A stretch of 34,184 nucleotides of DNA from contig JBBRXJ010000035.1 in NCBI GenBank assembly GCA_038248505.1, forward strand, positions 1 to 34,184, written 5' to 3'. Below, one piece after another: positions 1 through 7,337 of the stretch. Origin of the DNA: JBBRXJ01 sp038248505. GTDB lineage: Bacteria; Bacteroidota; Bacteroidia; Bacteroidales; JBBRXJ01. Within the stretch, counting starts at the first letter, position 1; the number at the start of each line of letters is the position of its first letter. The translations under genes were made by a program, and so were the position numbers. Under the pieces are notes generated by a model that did not search any database, was not told where the DNA came from, and saw only the letters and a list, made by a program, of their open reading frames with translations.

Positions 1-114
1 ACTGGATTATCAAATCTTGAAAATTTAACCGTAAGATTTATTGGAAATGACTTTAATCTCTCATGGGGGAAAGGGGGTGATTTCATTATAAGTCATTATG
101 AAACTGTGTTTTAA
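1..114 (+). CDS. 3' end of an unidentified gene (partial)
   Basis: The window opens inside a reading frame that stays open for 37 codons and ends at TAA 112-114, with C-terminus DFIISHYETVF. Nothing in it identifies a family, and the start lies outside the window. It may be the end of a real gene or a remnant, because the DNA just downstream holds another gene fragment. It is unrelated to the minus-strand genes that follow. Confidence 0.4.
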   Translation, partial: TGLSNLENLTVRFIGNDFNLSWGKGGDFIISHYETVF

Positions 115-160
115 CCAAAATATAGCCAAAAAACGCTATCCAGCATTACAAAAAAATTAA

Positions 161-361
161 GTTGCTAATCTCGTTTTTATTTGCGATTTTTGGGTAGTAG
201 ATCGCTTTACACACTTTTTTAGGACAGTATCGAATATCCCGAACAGCATGGTCATTAGCCAACTCGATGAAGATGAAAAAAATGCACTGGTAAAAATTAT
301 AAATTCGATGCTTACCAAAAAACGAATGAAGGATTTACTGGACGGTAAAGTGAACTTTTAA
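161..361 (+). pseudogene. C-terminal remnant of an XRE-type regulator (tentative)
   Basis: The frame is open from 161 and contains an internal ATG at 248. Its last 37 residues include ISQLDEDEKNALVKIINSML and end KKRMKDLLDGKVNF. This resembles the helical C-terminal tail of small HTH (XRE) regulators common in Bacteroidota. No helix-turn-helix precedes it: the residues read before the ATG look random and a TAA closes the frame at 158-160. I read it as the 3' stub of a truncated regulator gene. The family assignment rests on recalled sequence style only. Confidence 0.4.
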
Positions 362-371
362 GGTATAAAAA

Positions 372-393
372 AGCCCTGCATTTCTGCAAGGCT
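372..393 (-). terminator. Intrinsic terminator of the putative immunity gene
   Basis: AGCCCTGCA (372-380) and TGCAAGGCT (385-393) pair over 8 of 9 positions around a TTTC loop. Read on the minus strand, the hairpin starts 10 bases after the lipoprotein stop at 404 and is followed by a T run (371-367). It may also serve the plus-strand remnant that ends at 361. Confidence 0.75.
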
Positions 394-403
394 GGTGTCT
401 ATT

Positions 404-823
404 TTATTTTAATATATAACATGAAAATTCTACTTTGTTAATGTCTTCAACAGCCGTGAGTATATTAAATCTATCTGGTATATAAAGTTTATTTTCAAAT
501 ACTATGTAAGGGCTTGGAACTCCTTGTTCAATTTTATAATATATGTTTTTTTCTTTGTCCACTAGTTTTTCATATGCTACCCAAGGTCCAATCAATGTAT
601 TTACTGTTTCCAAATGGTAATTGCTTTTTTTGTTTTTAGGCAATTCAACTAACATATTTTGAATATCAATTTGATATTCACCTGGGTTTTTTAGATATAG
701 TATAATATCTTGAGGCAAATTATTAAAATTCAGTTTGTCATGTTTAAGATCACTTAAGTTATAATAACTTTTATTACATCCACCTAAGCCAAAAATCATC
801 AATATAAAAACAACACTTCTCAT
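404..823 (-). CDS. Lipoprotein, candidate immunity protein of the adjacent Rhs lipase
   Basis: The 139-residue protein has a lipoprotein signal peptide: a hydrophobic run followed by the lipobox LGGC, with the modified Cys at residue 16. The rest is polar with no recognised domain, so the protein should sit in the periplasm anchored to a membrane. Its start codon overlaps the stop of the upstream small frame (820-951) by 4 bp (ATGA), which implies translational coupling. That upstream frame is the shifted tail of an Rhs-borne lipase-like toxin. Immunity proteins of lipase effectors (Tli families) are often periplasmic lipoproteins, so position and targeting both fit that role. No sequence match to a known immunity family is claimed. 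A terminator at 372-393 closes the unit. Confidence 0.6.
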   Translation of the reverse strand: MRSVVFILMIFGLGGCNKSYYNLSDLKHDKLNFNNLPQDIILYLKNPGEYQIDIQNMLVELPKNKKSNYHLETVNTLIGPWVAYEKLVDKEKNIYYKIEQGVPSPYIVFENKLYIPDRFNILTAVEDINKVEFSCYILK

Positions 824-951
824 TTATCTTCAGTTTTTTTAATCCAATCATTTAACCGATTATGAGAATTATGAAAATCTCCAATATAAAGCCCCATCAT
901 GTGTCCTTTAATTAGACCTTGAGGGTTATCAACTTTAATATTTTTTTGCAT
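820..951 (-). CDS. Frameshifted C-terminal tail of the Rhs lipase
   Basis: This 43-codon frame starts at an ATG (951-949) inside the end of the 935-1786 gene and ends in a 4-bp overlap with the lipoprotein start. Its protein contains NIKVDNPQGLIKGHMMGLYI and then GDFHNSHNRLNDW. Removing one base from the A7 run (T7 at 941-947 on the plus strand) joins it in frame to the Rhs protein after FENAK. I therefore read it as the original end of the toxin rather than an independent gene. The HNSHN segment is the best candidate for the catalytic His of an alpha/beta hydrolase. Independent translation as a small peptide cannot be excluded. Confidence 0.6.
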   Translation of the reverse strand: MQKNIKVDNPQGLIKGHMMGLYIGDFHNSHNRLNDWIKKTEDK

Positions 952-1786
952 TTTCAAAAGTCCTACCTGCTGATCCAAATTCACCTGTACCTTTTTTATT
1001 TGAAGGGTCGTCAGGCAATATAATTAAAGTTTTTCCGCCATTTGATTGAACTGGATCTTTTGAATCATATACATTTACATGACTTACTCCTCCTGTAGCC
1101 TTTTCAGATAATTGATAATCTTCTCTGACGGGTGTATTTATAGTAAGTAAATTCAATTGTACATTATCAAATTCTTTCATATCTGCCATCATATTCAATG
1201 CTTCAATAGATACATTGCCGCCATGACTCTGACCAACTAACGTAATCTCTCCGTTAAATGATTCACTTTTCATTTGAGTTCGAACATGGTTTATTAATCC
1301 TAATGCAGCTTTTGTTCTTGATTGAGCATAATTACCACCTGACCAACCATAAGAATTGCCAAGTTTATTATCTCCGAATAAATTATTTGACGCATTGGTA
1401 ATGCCTTTTAAGTTTTGCCATGTTTTGTTATTAGACCAAGTGCCGTGTACAGGAATGATATCTCTACCATCGGGGTCTATGACGTTTATAGGGTTATTTG
1501 CAAAGGCAGAGTAGCCTGACATACTTGGATAACGCTCTGCGTGGGGGTCAACACTTAACCATCTAACAAGCCTTGGGTCATACATTCTAAACGTGTAACT
1601 GTAAGAATTTCCATTTCCTTTGATTTCGTTATCCATTTCTTGATTTCCAAAACCGTATCGATATGAGCCTAAATTAAAACTTCTCTCAGGCATTAACATC
1701 CCGCCTGTAGAGTAATCATTACCAACTTCCATTATTGAATTATTGGTTAAAGAAGAAATCCTTGAGTTCGTAAACATCATTGGCAT
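935..1786 (-). CDS. Orphan Rhs C-terminus with lipase-like alpha/beta-hydrolase toxin domain
   Basis: Residues about 20-108 are the C-terminal Rhs-repeat-associated core: YRYGFGNQEMDNE, the YDPRLVRWLSVDP motif and the closing NPINVIDPDGRD. After the core, residues 110-283 form a variable tip resembling an alpha/beta-hydrolase lipase, with VHGTW (113-117, oxyanion-type HG), GQSHGG (nucleophile Ser187) and DSKDP (candidate Asp 241 or 244). Full Rhs proteins exceed 1,000 residues, so this is only the 3' end: an orphan tip module. The first 16 codons overlap the end of the upstream beta-barrel gene in another frame, and recognisable Rhs sequence begins right after that gene's stop. The frame ends early at TAA 937-935, just after an A7 run; the true end is probably at 820. 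No own promoter was seen. Confidence 0.75.
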   Translation of the reverse strand: MPMMFTNSRISSLTNNSIMEVGNDYSTGGMLMPERSFNLGSYRYGFGNQEMDNEIKGNGNSYSYTFRMYDPRLVRWLSVDPHAERYPSMSGYSAFANNPINVIDPDGRDIIPVHGTWSNNKTWQNLKGITNASNNLFGDNKLGNSYGWSGGNYAQSRTKAALGLINHVRTQMKSESFNGEITLVGQSHGGNVSIEALNMMADMKEFDNVQLNLLTINTPVREDYQLSEKATGGVSHVNVYDSKDPVQSNGGKTLIILPDDPSNKKGTGEFGSAGRTFENAKKY

Positions 1787-3071
1787 TCATCTCTGAACTG
1801 TTGTTGAAGAAGCCATCTATTGCGTCTAATACTTCTTCAAATGAGATGTAGCCATCTTCATCGGTATCAACAGCAATAAATTTATTGGGTACTTTTTTAT
1901 TAGTAAGCTTTGAGAAGTATTTACTGTTAATGGCACTGCGTAATATCAGTTTTACATCTTCGCGCTTAACGCCTTCTGAATTGAGCATGTTTAAAAGATC
2001 GTTCACTTTCATCTCAACTCCATTATCATTAACGAAAGCGCCCAGCGTTGTGTTCTTTTCTAAATCGAGGTAGTCATAAATTCCATCTTGGTCGGTATCA
2101 AAAGGACATCCAACTGAATCGACTTCAATATTATTAGGTGTTCCAAAACACTTATCATTACGGTCGAATACCATGTCATTGTCTTCGTCATCAAACATAG
2201 TTGCATCAAATTCCATATCCGCAAACAATTGTTTTATCGTCATTGTTTTTGCATCTGAAAACAAATCGTAATGTAGTGTAATGTATGTATAGGAATAGCC
2301 ATCATTTCCTTTCTTTCCAATAACGCCTTTGGTATTTTTAGAACTTACATGGTCGAGCAAATCGGTAAGCAAATAATGATATGAATATCCTAATTGAACA
2401 TAGGCACGCTGTGATACAACAAAATTAAATCCAAACTCGACCGGAAAACCGATTGCCGACTGCGAATAGCTCTTTAACCCATAGTCCACCGTACTTCTTA
2501 AATCGCTTTCATAATTATAATCGCGAAGTACAATATTGCCTTTTTTGTCACGCAAAGATCCATCTGGATAATAAATATATAATTCGCCATTGGAATTTAT
2601 TAAATCGGATTTTGAGGTAAATGACATATTCTCAATACCTAATGAGATGTAGGGATGTATCATCTTTTTAGTCGGAATAAAATGCTCAAAACTATATTGC
2701 AGATTTAATCCAAAGGTAAAAATATCTGATCTAAAATTAAGATTGGTTGATGGATCCATATATGTATACTGGTCACCGCCTACTTGTCCTAAAAGAAGAA
2801 TGAAAAAATTTGTCTTAAAAAAATGTTTATTATCTAAAAAGGTAGAAATATTAATTTTCATTGCCCGGTTACCAAGCAATGGTGAGCCAACTCCATTTTT
2901 AAGATCACCGTAATACCGCATAATACCAGGTCCAATACCAATTACCGGCATATAAACAGGGTTCTCAACCTCTACTTCCTTCTTCAATAGATCTTCGTAA
3001 ATATCATCTTGAGCAAAAAGGAAACTACCATGAAATAGAAATAAGATAAGATATGTGAGATGCCGCTTCAT
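1740..3071 (-). CDS. Outer-membrane beta-barrel protein with TSP3-like and EF-hand calcium sites
   Basis: The 443-residue protein has a signal peptide ending near FLFAQ (residue 21). Residues about 40-270 alternate hydrophobic and aromatic positions as in an outer-membrane beta-barrel. A region at 295-340 carries Asp-rich thrombospondin type-3-like calcium repeats (DEDNDMVFDRND, CPFDTDQDGIYDYLD). Residues 402-413 match a canonical 12-residue EF-hand loop (D402, D404, D406, S410, E413). It starts 7 bases after the SPOR-type gene, so the two are almost certainly co-transcribed. The calcium sites suggest a Ca-dependent envelope or surface structure. The substrate or partner is unknown, and I do not recognise a specific named family. 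Confidence 0.75.
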   Translation of the reverse strand: MKRHLTYLILFLFHGSFLFAQDDIYEDLLKKEVEVENPVYMPVIGIGPGIMRYYGDLKNGVGSPLLGNRAMKINISTFLDNKHFFKTNFFILLLGQVGGDQYTYMDPSTNLNFRSDIFTFGLNLQYSFEHFIPTKKMIHPYISLGIENMSFTSKSDLINSNGELYIYYPDGSLRDKKGNIVLRDYNYESDLRSTVDYGLKSYSQSAIGFPVEFGFNFVVSQRAYVQLGYSYHYLLTDLLDHVSSKNTKGVIGKKGNDGYSYTYITLHYDLFSDAKTMTIKQLFADMEFDATMFDDEDNDMVFDRNDKCFGTPNNIEVDSVGCPFDTDQDGIYDYLDLEKNTTLGAFVNDNGVEMKVNDLLNMLNSEGVKREDVKLILRSAINSKYFSKLTNKKVPNKFIAVDTDEDGYISFEEVLDAIDGFFNNSSEMNANDVYELKDFFFNQ

Positions 3072-3078
3072 GCTTTTT

Positions 3079-4524
3079 TTACTTGTACCATTTTTGATTT
3101 GAAATCATAAGCGCTTCCTGAACGGTTATGCGAGCACCCTCATTATATGCAGAAACAAAAGCATCATCAATGTCCGTAGTTTCCCAAATTTTGGAACGGT
3201 AATCACGTGCTTCTTTATATTCTGTAAATGATCCTATAGAATATTTATACCATCCTTCATGTTGCTCACGTTTTATCTCTTCTCTAATATTATGCTTTTT
3301 AAAATAGATACTAATGCGAACGGGTTTATGCCCTGCCGCTAGCTGAACGCGAAAATACACGCCCGTTTCGGGTTCTAAGAGATATAACTTATCATAAGCT
3401 GATTTTGGTACTACTTTTTTTAGAGGTATGGGGTTCGGTTTTTCTTCAACAGCAATAACTGCTGTTGTTTCGGCTATTGCTTTTTGAACTTCGGCAGATT
3501 TTGTTTCTTGCGTTTTAATTGCAGGGGTTGAAACCGTTTCCGCTGCAACAAGGACATCTGTAATTGCAGTTTCAAGTGGAGCTTCAACAATTGCTATACT
3601 AGTAGCATTAGGTGATTTTGCAATAATCTCATCCAATTCTTCTTTAGTAATCTTTGTTAGATCAATATTTTTCTCAACAATAGGAACGCTTTTTGTAATA
3701 CTTCCATCAATAAAAGAAAAATTACCATTAATTTTTAATGTGGTGGTTTTAGCTTCTGGTTTTGGTAACAAACGATAGGATACTACAAAAAAATCCTCAG
3801 GAGGTAAATTCATCCAAAGAAATTTAATTGTTTGATTTTTGAAGGTAAAAATACCGCTCTTGCTATCTACACTTTCAGCAATAAAGCCTGCAGGTATCTG
3901 TTCTTCAATCTTAGCGAACTTACCTCTATCTGATTTTCGAACCAAAACATTAACCAAAATTTCTTTTTTATCACTTGATAGTTTTGGTGTTTGTCGAATA
4001 CAACTCACAGCAGCTTGTGTAGGTGCCAGATTAGGGATGGTCATGCGCTCAAAATCTTTTATATCTACAATCATTGATGGATCAATATCGGGTGATGGTA
4101 GTATGCGAATACTTGCTGGAGTAACATCAACGGATTTACGTTCATTGCTCTCAATATATGAAAAATTTCCACCAATAGCGAAATTTCCTTTTAAACGCTG
4201 ATCAACCTGTACAATGTAAGAAAAGGAAAGACTGGTTTCAATGGGCATACGTAGCCACATCAGCTTAATGGTTTTATCTTCATACCTAAAATCGCCATTA
4301 GCCACACTCAATGGCTTGGCAGTTAAACCCGCTGGAAGTAATTGTTGAAATCGCGAAAAACTCTCAATAGTTCCCTTATTTACGGTAACCATTACCGTAA
4401 ATTCTTTACCTGCTTGAATTTCAGAAGGCACGGTCATGGTAGTAGTCACAACCTCTCCAAAAAACAGACTGCCTAATGAGGCTGCGCCTATAATGTTGAG
4501 AAGTATGATGATTCGTGCTATCAT
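3079..4524 (-). CDS. Envelope protein with two repeated beta-rich domains and a C-terminal SPOR-like domain
   Basis: The 481-residue protein begins with a hydrophobic segment (residues 1-28; signal peptide or anchor). Two homologous domains follow (about 30-150 and 170-290). Each contains a 'P-AG' loop and a matching motif: DKTIKLMWLRMP in the first and NQTIKFLWMNLP in the second. A low-complexity Ala/Thr/Val/Glu linker leads to a C-terminal domain (about 390-478) with YFRVQLAAGHKPVR, GWYKYSIGSFTEYKEA and DAFVSAYNEG, which looks like the SPOR or related domains of Bacteroidota that bind or sense peptidoglycan. The beta-barrel gene follows 7 bases after its stop, which suggests a barrel plus periplasmic cell-wall-linked partner. 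The specific function is unknown. Confidence 0.65.
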   Translation of the reverse strand: MIARIIILLNIIGAASLGSLFFGEVVTTTMTVPSEIQAGKEFTVMVTVNKGTIESFSRFQQLLPAGLTAKPLSVANGDFRYEDKTIKLMWLRMPIETSLSFSYIVQVDQRLKGNFAIGGNFSYIESNERKSVDVTPASIRILPSPDIDPSMIVDIKDFERMTIPNLAPTQAAVSCIRQTPKLSSDKKEILVNVLVRKSDRGKFAKIEEQIPAGFIAESVDSKSGIFTFKNQTIKFLWMNLPPEDFFVVSYRLLPKPEAKTTTLKINGNFSFIDGSITKSVPIVEKNIDLTKITKEELDEIIAKSPNATSIAIVEAPLETAITDVLVAAETVSTPAIKTQETKSAEVQKAIAETTAVIAVEEKPNPIPLKKVVPKSAYDKLYLLEPETGVYFRVQLAAGHKPVRISIYFKKHNIREEIKREQHEGWYKYSIGSFTEYKEARDYRSKIWETTDIDDAFVSAYNEGARITVQEALMISNQKWYK

Positions 4525-4564
4525 AATTGATGTCTTGTTAATAAAACCTAAATGAACATTGCCT

Positions 4565-5284
4565 TTAGAAGTTCGGAGTATGCGTATATTTAGCGTAAAA
4601 GCTCTTTATCGAATTAACAGCTTCATCTGCCGTATCAACTAATGAAAACATTTCCATATCCTCCGCACTAATATTTCCTTCGGCATCAAGCACCGTTTCT
4701 TTAATCCAATCAATCATGCCACCCCAAAATTTCTTGCCTACTAAAATGATTGGGAATTTAGCAATCTTTCCAGTCTGAATCAAAGTAATAGCTTCAAATA
4801 ATTCATCAAAAGTTCCGAATCCACCTGGCATAACAATAAACCCTTGTGCATACTTTATAAACATTACTTTACGCACAAAAAAATAATCGAAGCTTATAAG
4901 CTTATCTGAGTCAATAAATAAATTGGGCTCTTGCTCAAAAGGCAAGGTAATATTGATCCCTACAGAAGATCCCCCGCCTTTTTTAGCTCCCATATTAGCA
5001 GCTTCCATAATACCCGGACCGCCACCTGTTATAACACCATAGCCTGCTTGTGTTAATTTATAAGCAATATCTTCAGCCAATTTAAAATATTCGTTACTTG
5101 GCTTGGTGCGCGCCGATCCAAAAATGGATACACAAGGCCCAATACGACTGAGTTTTGTGAAACCTTCCACAAATTCAGACATAATTTTAAATGTTTGCCA
5201 AGAATCATGCGTTGCAATCTCTTTCCAATCTTTACTCTTAAACGCCTCTTTTATTCGTTCCTCATTCTTGCTATCTGTATACAT
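4565..5284 (-). CDS. LOG-family protein (TIGR00730; cytokinin-riboside-phosphate hydrolase-like)
   Basis: The 239-residue protein has a Rossmann-like fold with the LOG signatures GGGPGIMEA (87-95) and PGGFGTFDE (153-161). These bind nucleotide phosphate and supply the catalytic Arg/Glu environment. Characterised members release the base from adenosine 5'-monophosphate derivatives; many bacterial members are mis-annotated as lysine decarboxylases. The length and both motifs look intact. It is first in a minus-strand run with the SPOR-type (40-bp gap) and barrel genes, but the link to envelope functions may be only positional. A -7-like box lies upstream at 5347-5354. Confidence 0.88.
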   Translation of the reverse strand: MYTDSKNEERIKEAFKSKDWKEIATHDSWQTFKIMSEFVEGFTKLSRIGPCVSIFGSARTKPSNEYFKLAEDIAYKLTQAGYGVITGGGPGIMEAANMGAKKGGGSSVGINITLPFEQEPNLFIDSDKLISFDYFFVRKVMFIKYAQGFIVMPGGFGTFDELFEAITLIQTGKIAKFPIILVGKKFWGGMIDWIKETVLDAEGNISAEDMEMFSLVDTADEAVNSIKSFYAKYTHTPNF

Positions 5285-5346
5285 CGCTAAGTCATTAATA
5301 TGTTGATAATTAACTATATAAGATCATATTAGCATCTCCATTACAA

Positions 5347-5354
5347 CAAAGATA
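5347..5354 (-). promoter_or_regulatory. Candidate -7 promoter box for the LOG-SPOR-barrel operon
   Basis: On the minus strand these bases read TATCTTTG, matching the Bacteroidota -7 consensus TAnnTTTG, about 62 bases upstream of the LOG start codon. No good -33 TTTG is found 19-21 bases upstream, so the assignment is moderate. Confidence 0.45.
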
Positions 5355-5458
5355 TTAATAATTTGCAAAAAAACCAGAGTTTTCGCATATTGCAAGCAAG
5401 CTCAAGACCATTATTTACTAACCGCTCTTTGCTTGTTTTCTAAACCGACATGTTAATA

Positions 5459-5475
5459 AGCCCTAATAGAGGACT
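5459..5475 (-). terminator. Weak candidate terminator after the C10 protease gene
   Basis: AGTCCT and AGGGCT on the minus strand can form a 6-bp stem (one G-T pair) with a 5-nt loop, one base past the protease stop. It is followed by TTATTAAC rather than a clean T run. It could end the operon, but the hairpin is short. Confidence 0.25.
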
Positions 5476-5476
5476 G

Positions 5477-7300
5477 TTATTGATGAATATGGCTAATTTT
5501 AAAACTTTTAACCTCCTCGTTTGTTGAGATATTAACGATATAACTTCCGGTGCTTAATGGTATTTTTCGTATTCCTGAAATACGCTCCTGTAAAAGAAGC
5601 TTTCCGGTTATGCTACGCAATTCCGTTTTTAAGGCTTTGTAGTCTTGATTATCAACAACAATATGATAACCATCACTAAATACTTTTAATTTCTCAGATT
5701 TAATTTCATCTTCAGATGTCGTTAGAGATATACTAATATCATCAAGGTAAATCCAATTATAACGCGTGCTTGAATTGTCTTTTTGCTCAATCGATAAAGT
5801 AATATTTTGACCACTCCATTTATTCAAACTAACAACGATATTTGCCCAATTCAAATCACTAATATCACCACTAAAAATAGTGTCTAAAATTTGATTCTTG
5901 CTTTCCATTGTATCTACCCAATATTCAGGTCTTACATAGGCTGATACACTCATAAAGCCAGAGGCTGCACTGTGTGCTCTTTTAATCCAAAACGACAGGC
6001 TTGATGGTGAAATTGGAACATTAATTTTAAAAAACATTTTATTCTCAATTGCAGTTGATACGGATGAATTAAAATACAAACTATAATTACCTGAATGTTT
6101 ATCGATATTAGTTAAGCTAACATCTCTAAAACAAAGCATTTCAGATGGAATATCGGACTCAAAATCGCAGGTATACGGATAAGATAAGTTAGGGCTAAAC
6201 GAAGGTTTCATTTTTATAAGCATACGCTGATCATAGGTATAATCGCGCGTACTTGGCGTTAAATCGTTCAAATAAAAAAAGCCATTGTAACTACCACCCC
6301 AACCCCAATTTATATGATAATAAAAATCATCTTGATAACCATCAATAATAAAGGCATGACTGCTTGTTGCATCAACATTTTCACCTGCATAAATTATTGG
6401 GTGATTATTATCAATCTCAATATGCATAAGGGAATCCCATGATGTTGAAGTATAATTTGTACGATAGATATAATCGGCATTAGGTACATATTTAAAATAA
6501 TTGGGTAATACCTTTCTTATATTTGCTGTGGTTGCTGATGAATTGCTTAAAGTATAAGTCATATTTATTGCAGCGCCACAATGATACATTAGTTTAGCCA
6601 CTTCTGCTCTTTTCTGCAGATTAGTTGTATCCTTAACTACAACAGGCATCATGCTCCAATTATAAGAAGCATTTCCATAGTTTACCCCTAGCAATCCATA
6701 TGTTGCTTCGGTATATACATGCTTATGAAAACCCGACATTGGCCACGAATAATATTTCATTAACTGAGCCATACAAGCAGCAACACAACCGGTTAATGAA
6801 AGGCCAGGACAAGAATCATTATAATAAGGATTTTGATTCCACGTTGTTGTAAGCATAGGAGAAATAGATGCTTTAAGACCTTTTAATTGAGTACTACTTA
6901 ATAATGAACTCCACTCCTTGGTAACATCGCTATTCACTTTTGATTTCAATTTTCGTGATGCAATAATTTGACGTGCATAATGATTAAAAAGTGTTTTAAC
7001 AAAATGTGGTGCATTTTCTAAAGAAATTACTCCTTCATCAGACCATGCTAGTATTGGTACAACGCAATTTTCAGCAGATACAATAACAGAACCCGTATTT
7101 GTTTCAAAATGATATGCAACCAAATTATTATCAATTTTAATTGGCGTTTCAGTTAAAATAATTGCGGTTGATTTTAACTGATCATTTTGTTTTATAAAAT
7201 TAAGGGCTACTTGTTTTGCAGTCTGAACATCAACAGTGTCGGCGATACCGTTTACTGAAGATAGCAAAAGAGCGAGAAATATAATTATAACTTTCATCAT
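5477..7300 (-). CDS. C10-family (streptopain-like) cysteine protease with T9SS sorting domain
   Basis: The 607-residue secreted protease starts with a signal peptide (1-20) and an inhibitory Spi-type prodomain (about 21-145). The C10 catalytic domain follows, with nucleophile Cys172 in TGCVAACMAQLMKY, His315 in SSHAFIIDGYQ and the INWGWGG motif (about 330-336). Residues about 370-530 form a beta-rich jelly-roll-like module. The last about 70 residues are a type A T9SS sorting domain (ITGKLLLQERISG, then STGSYIVNIS), which predicts export across the outer membrane and surface attachment or release. C10 relatives include SpeB, prtT and interpain. The start could equally be the second Met. It lies 37 bp behind proA; co-transcription is possible but not functionally obvious. 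Confidence 0.9.
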   Translation of the reverse strand: MMKVIIIFLALLLSSVNGIADTVDVQTAKQVALNFIKQNDQLKSTAIILTETPIKIDNNLVAYHFETNTGSVIVSAENCVVPILAWSDEGVISLENAPHFVKTLFNHYARQIIASRKLKSKVNSDVTKEWSSLLSSTQLKGLKASISPMLTTTWNQNPYYNDSCPGLSLTGCVAACMAQLMKYYSWPMSGFHKHVYTEATYGLLGVNYGNASYNWSMMPVVVKDTTNLQKRAEVAKLMYHCGAAINMTYTLSNSSATTANIRKVLPNYFKYVPNADYIYRTNYTSTSWDSLMHIEIDNNHPIIYAGENVDATSSHAFIIDGYQDDFYYHINWGWGGSYNGFFYLNDLTPSTRDYTYDQRMLIKMKPSFSPNLSYPYTCDFESDIPSEMLCFRDVSLTNIDKHSGNYSLYFNSSVSTAIENKMFFKINVPISPSSLSFWIKRAHSAASGFMSVSAYVRPEYWVDTMESKNQILDTIFSGDISDLNWANIVVSLNKWSGQNITLSIEQKDNSSTRYNWIYLDDISISLTTSEDEIKSEKLKVFSDGYHIVVDNQDYKALKTELRSITGKLLLQERISGIRKIPLSTGSYIVNISTNEEVKSFKISHIHQ

Positions 7301-7337
7301 AATATTATTTTTAAAAATGTAGATTCATAAGAAATAG

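Noticed and set aside
935..951. Canonical -1 programmed frameshift on the A AAA AAA heptamer in the Rhs gene
   Set aside because: A -1 shift gives only about 12 more residues; the long homologous-looking tail needs +1 or loss of one A.
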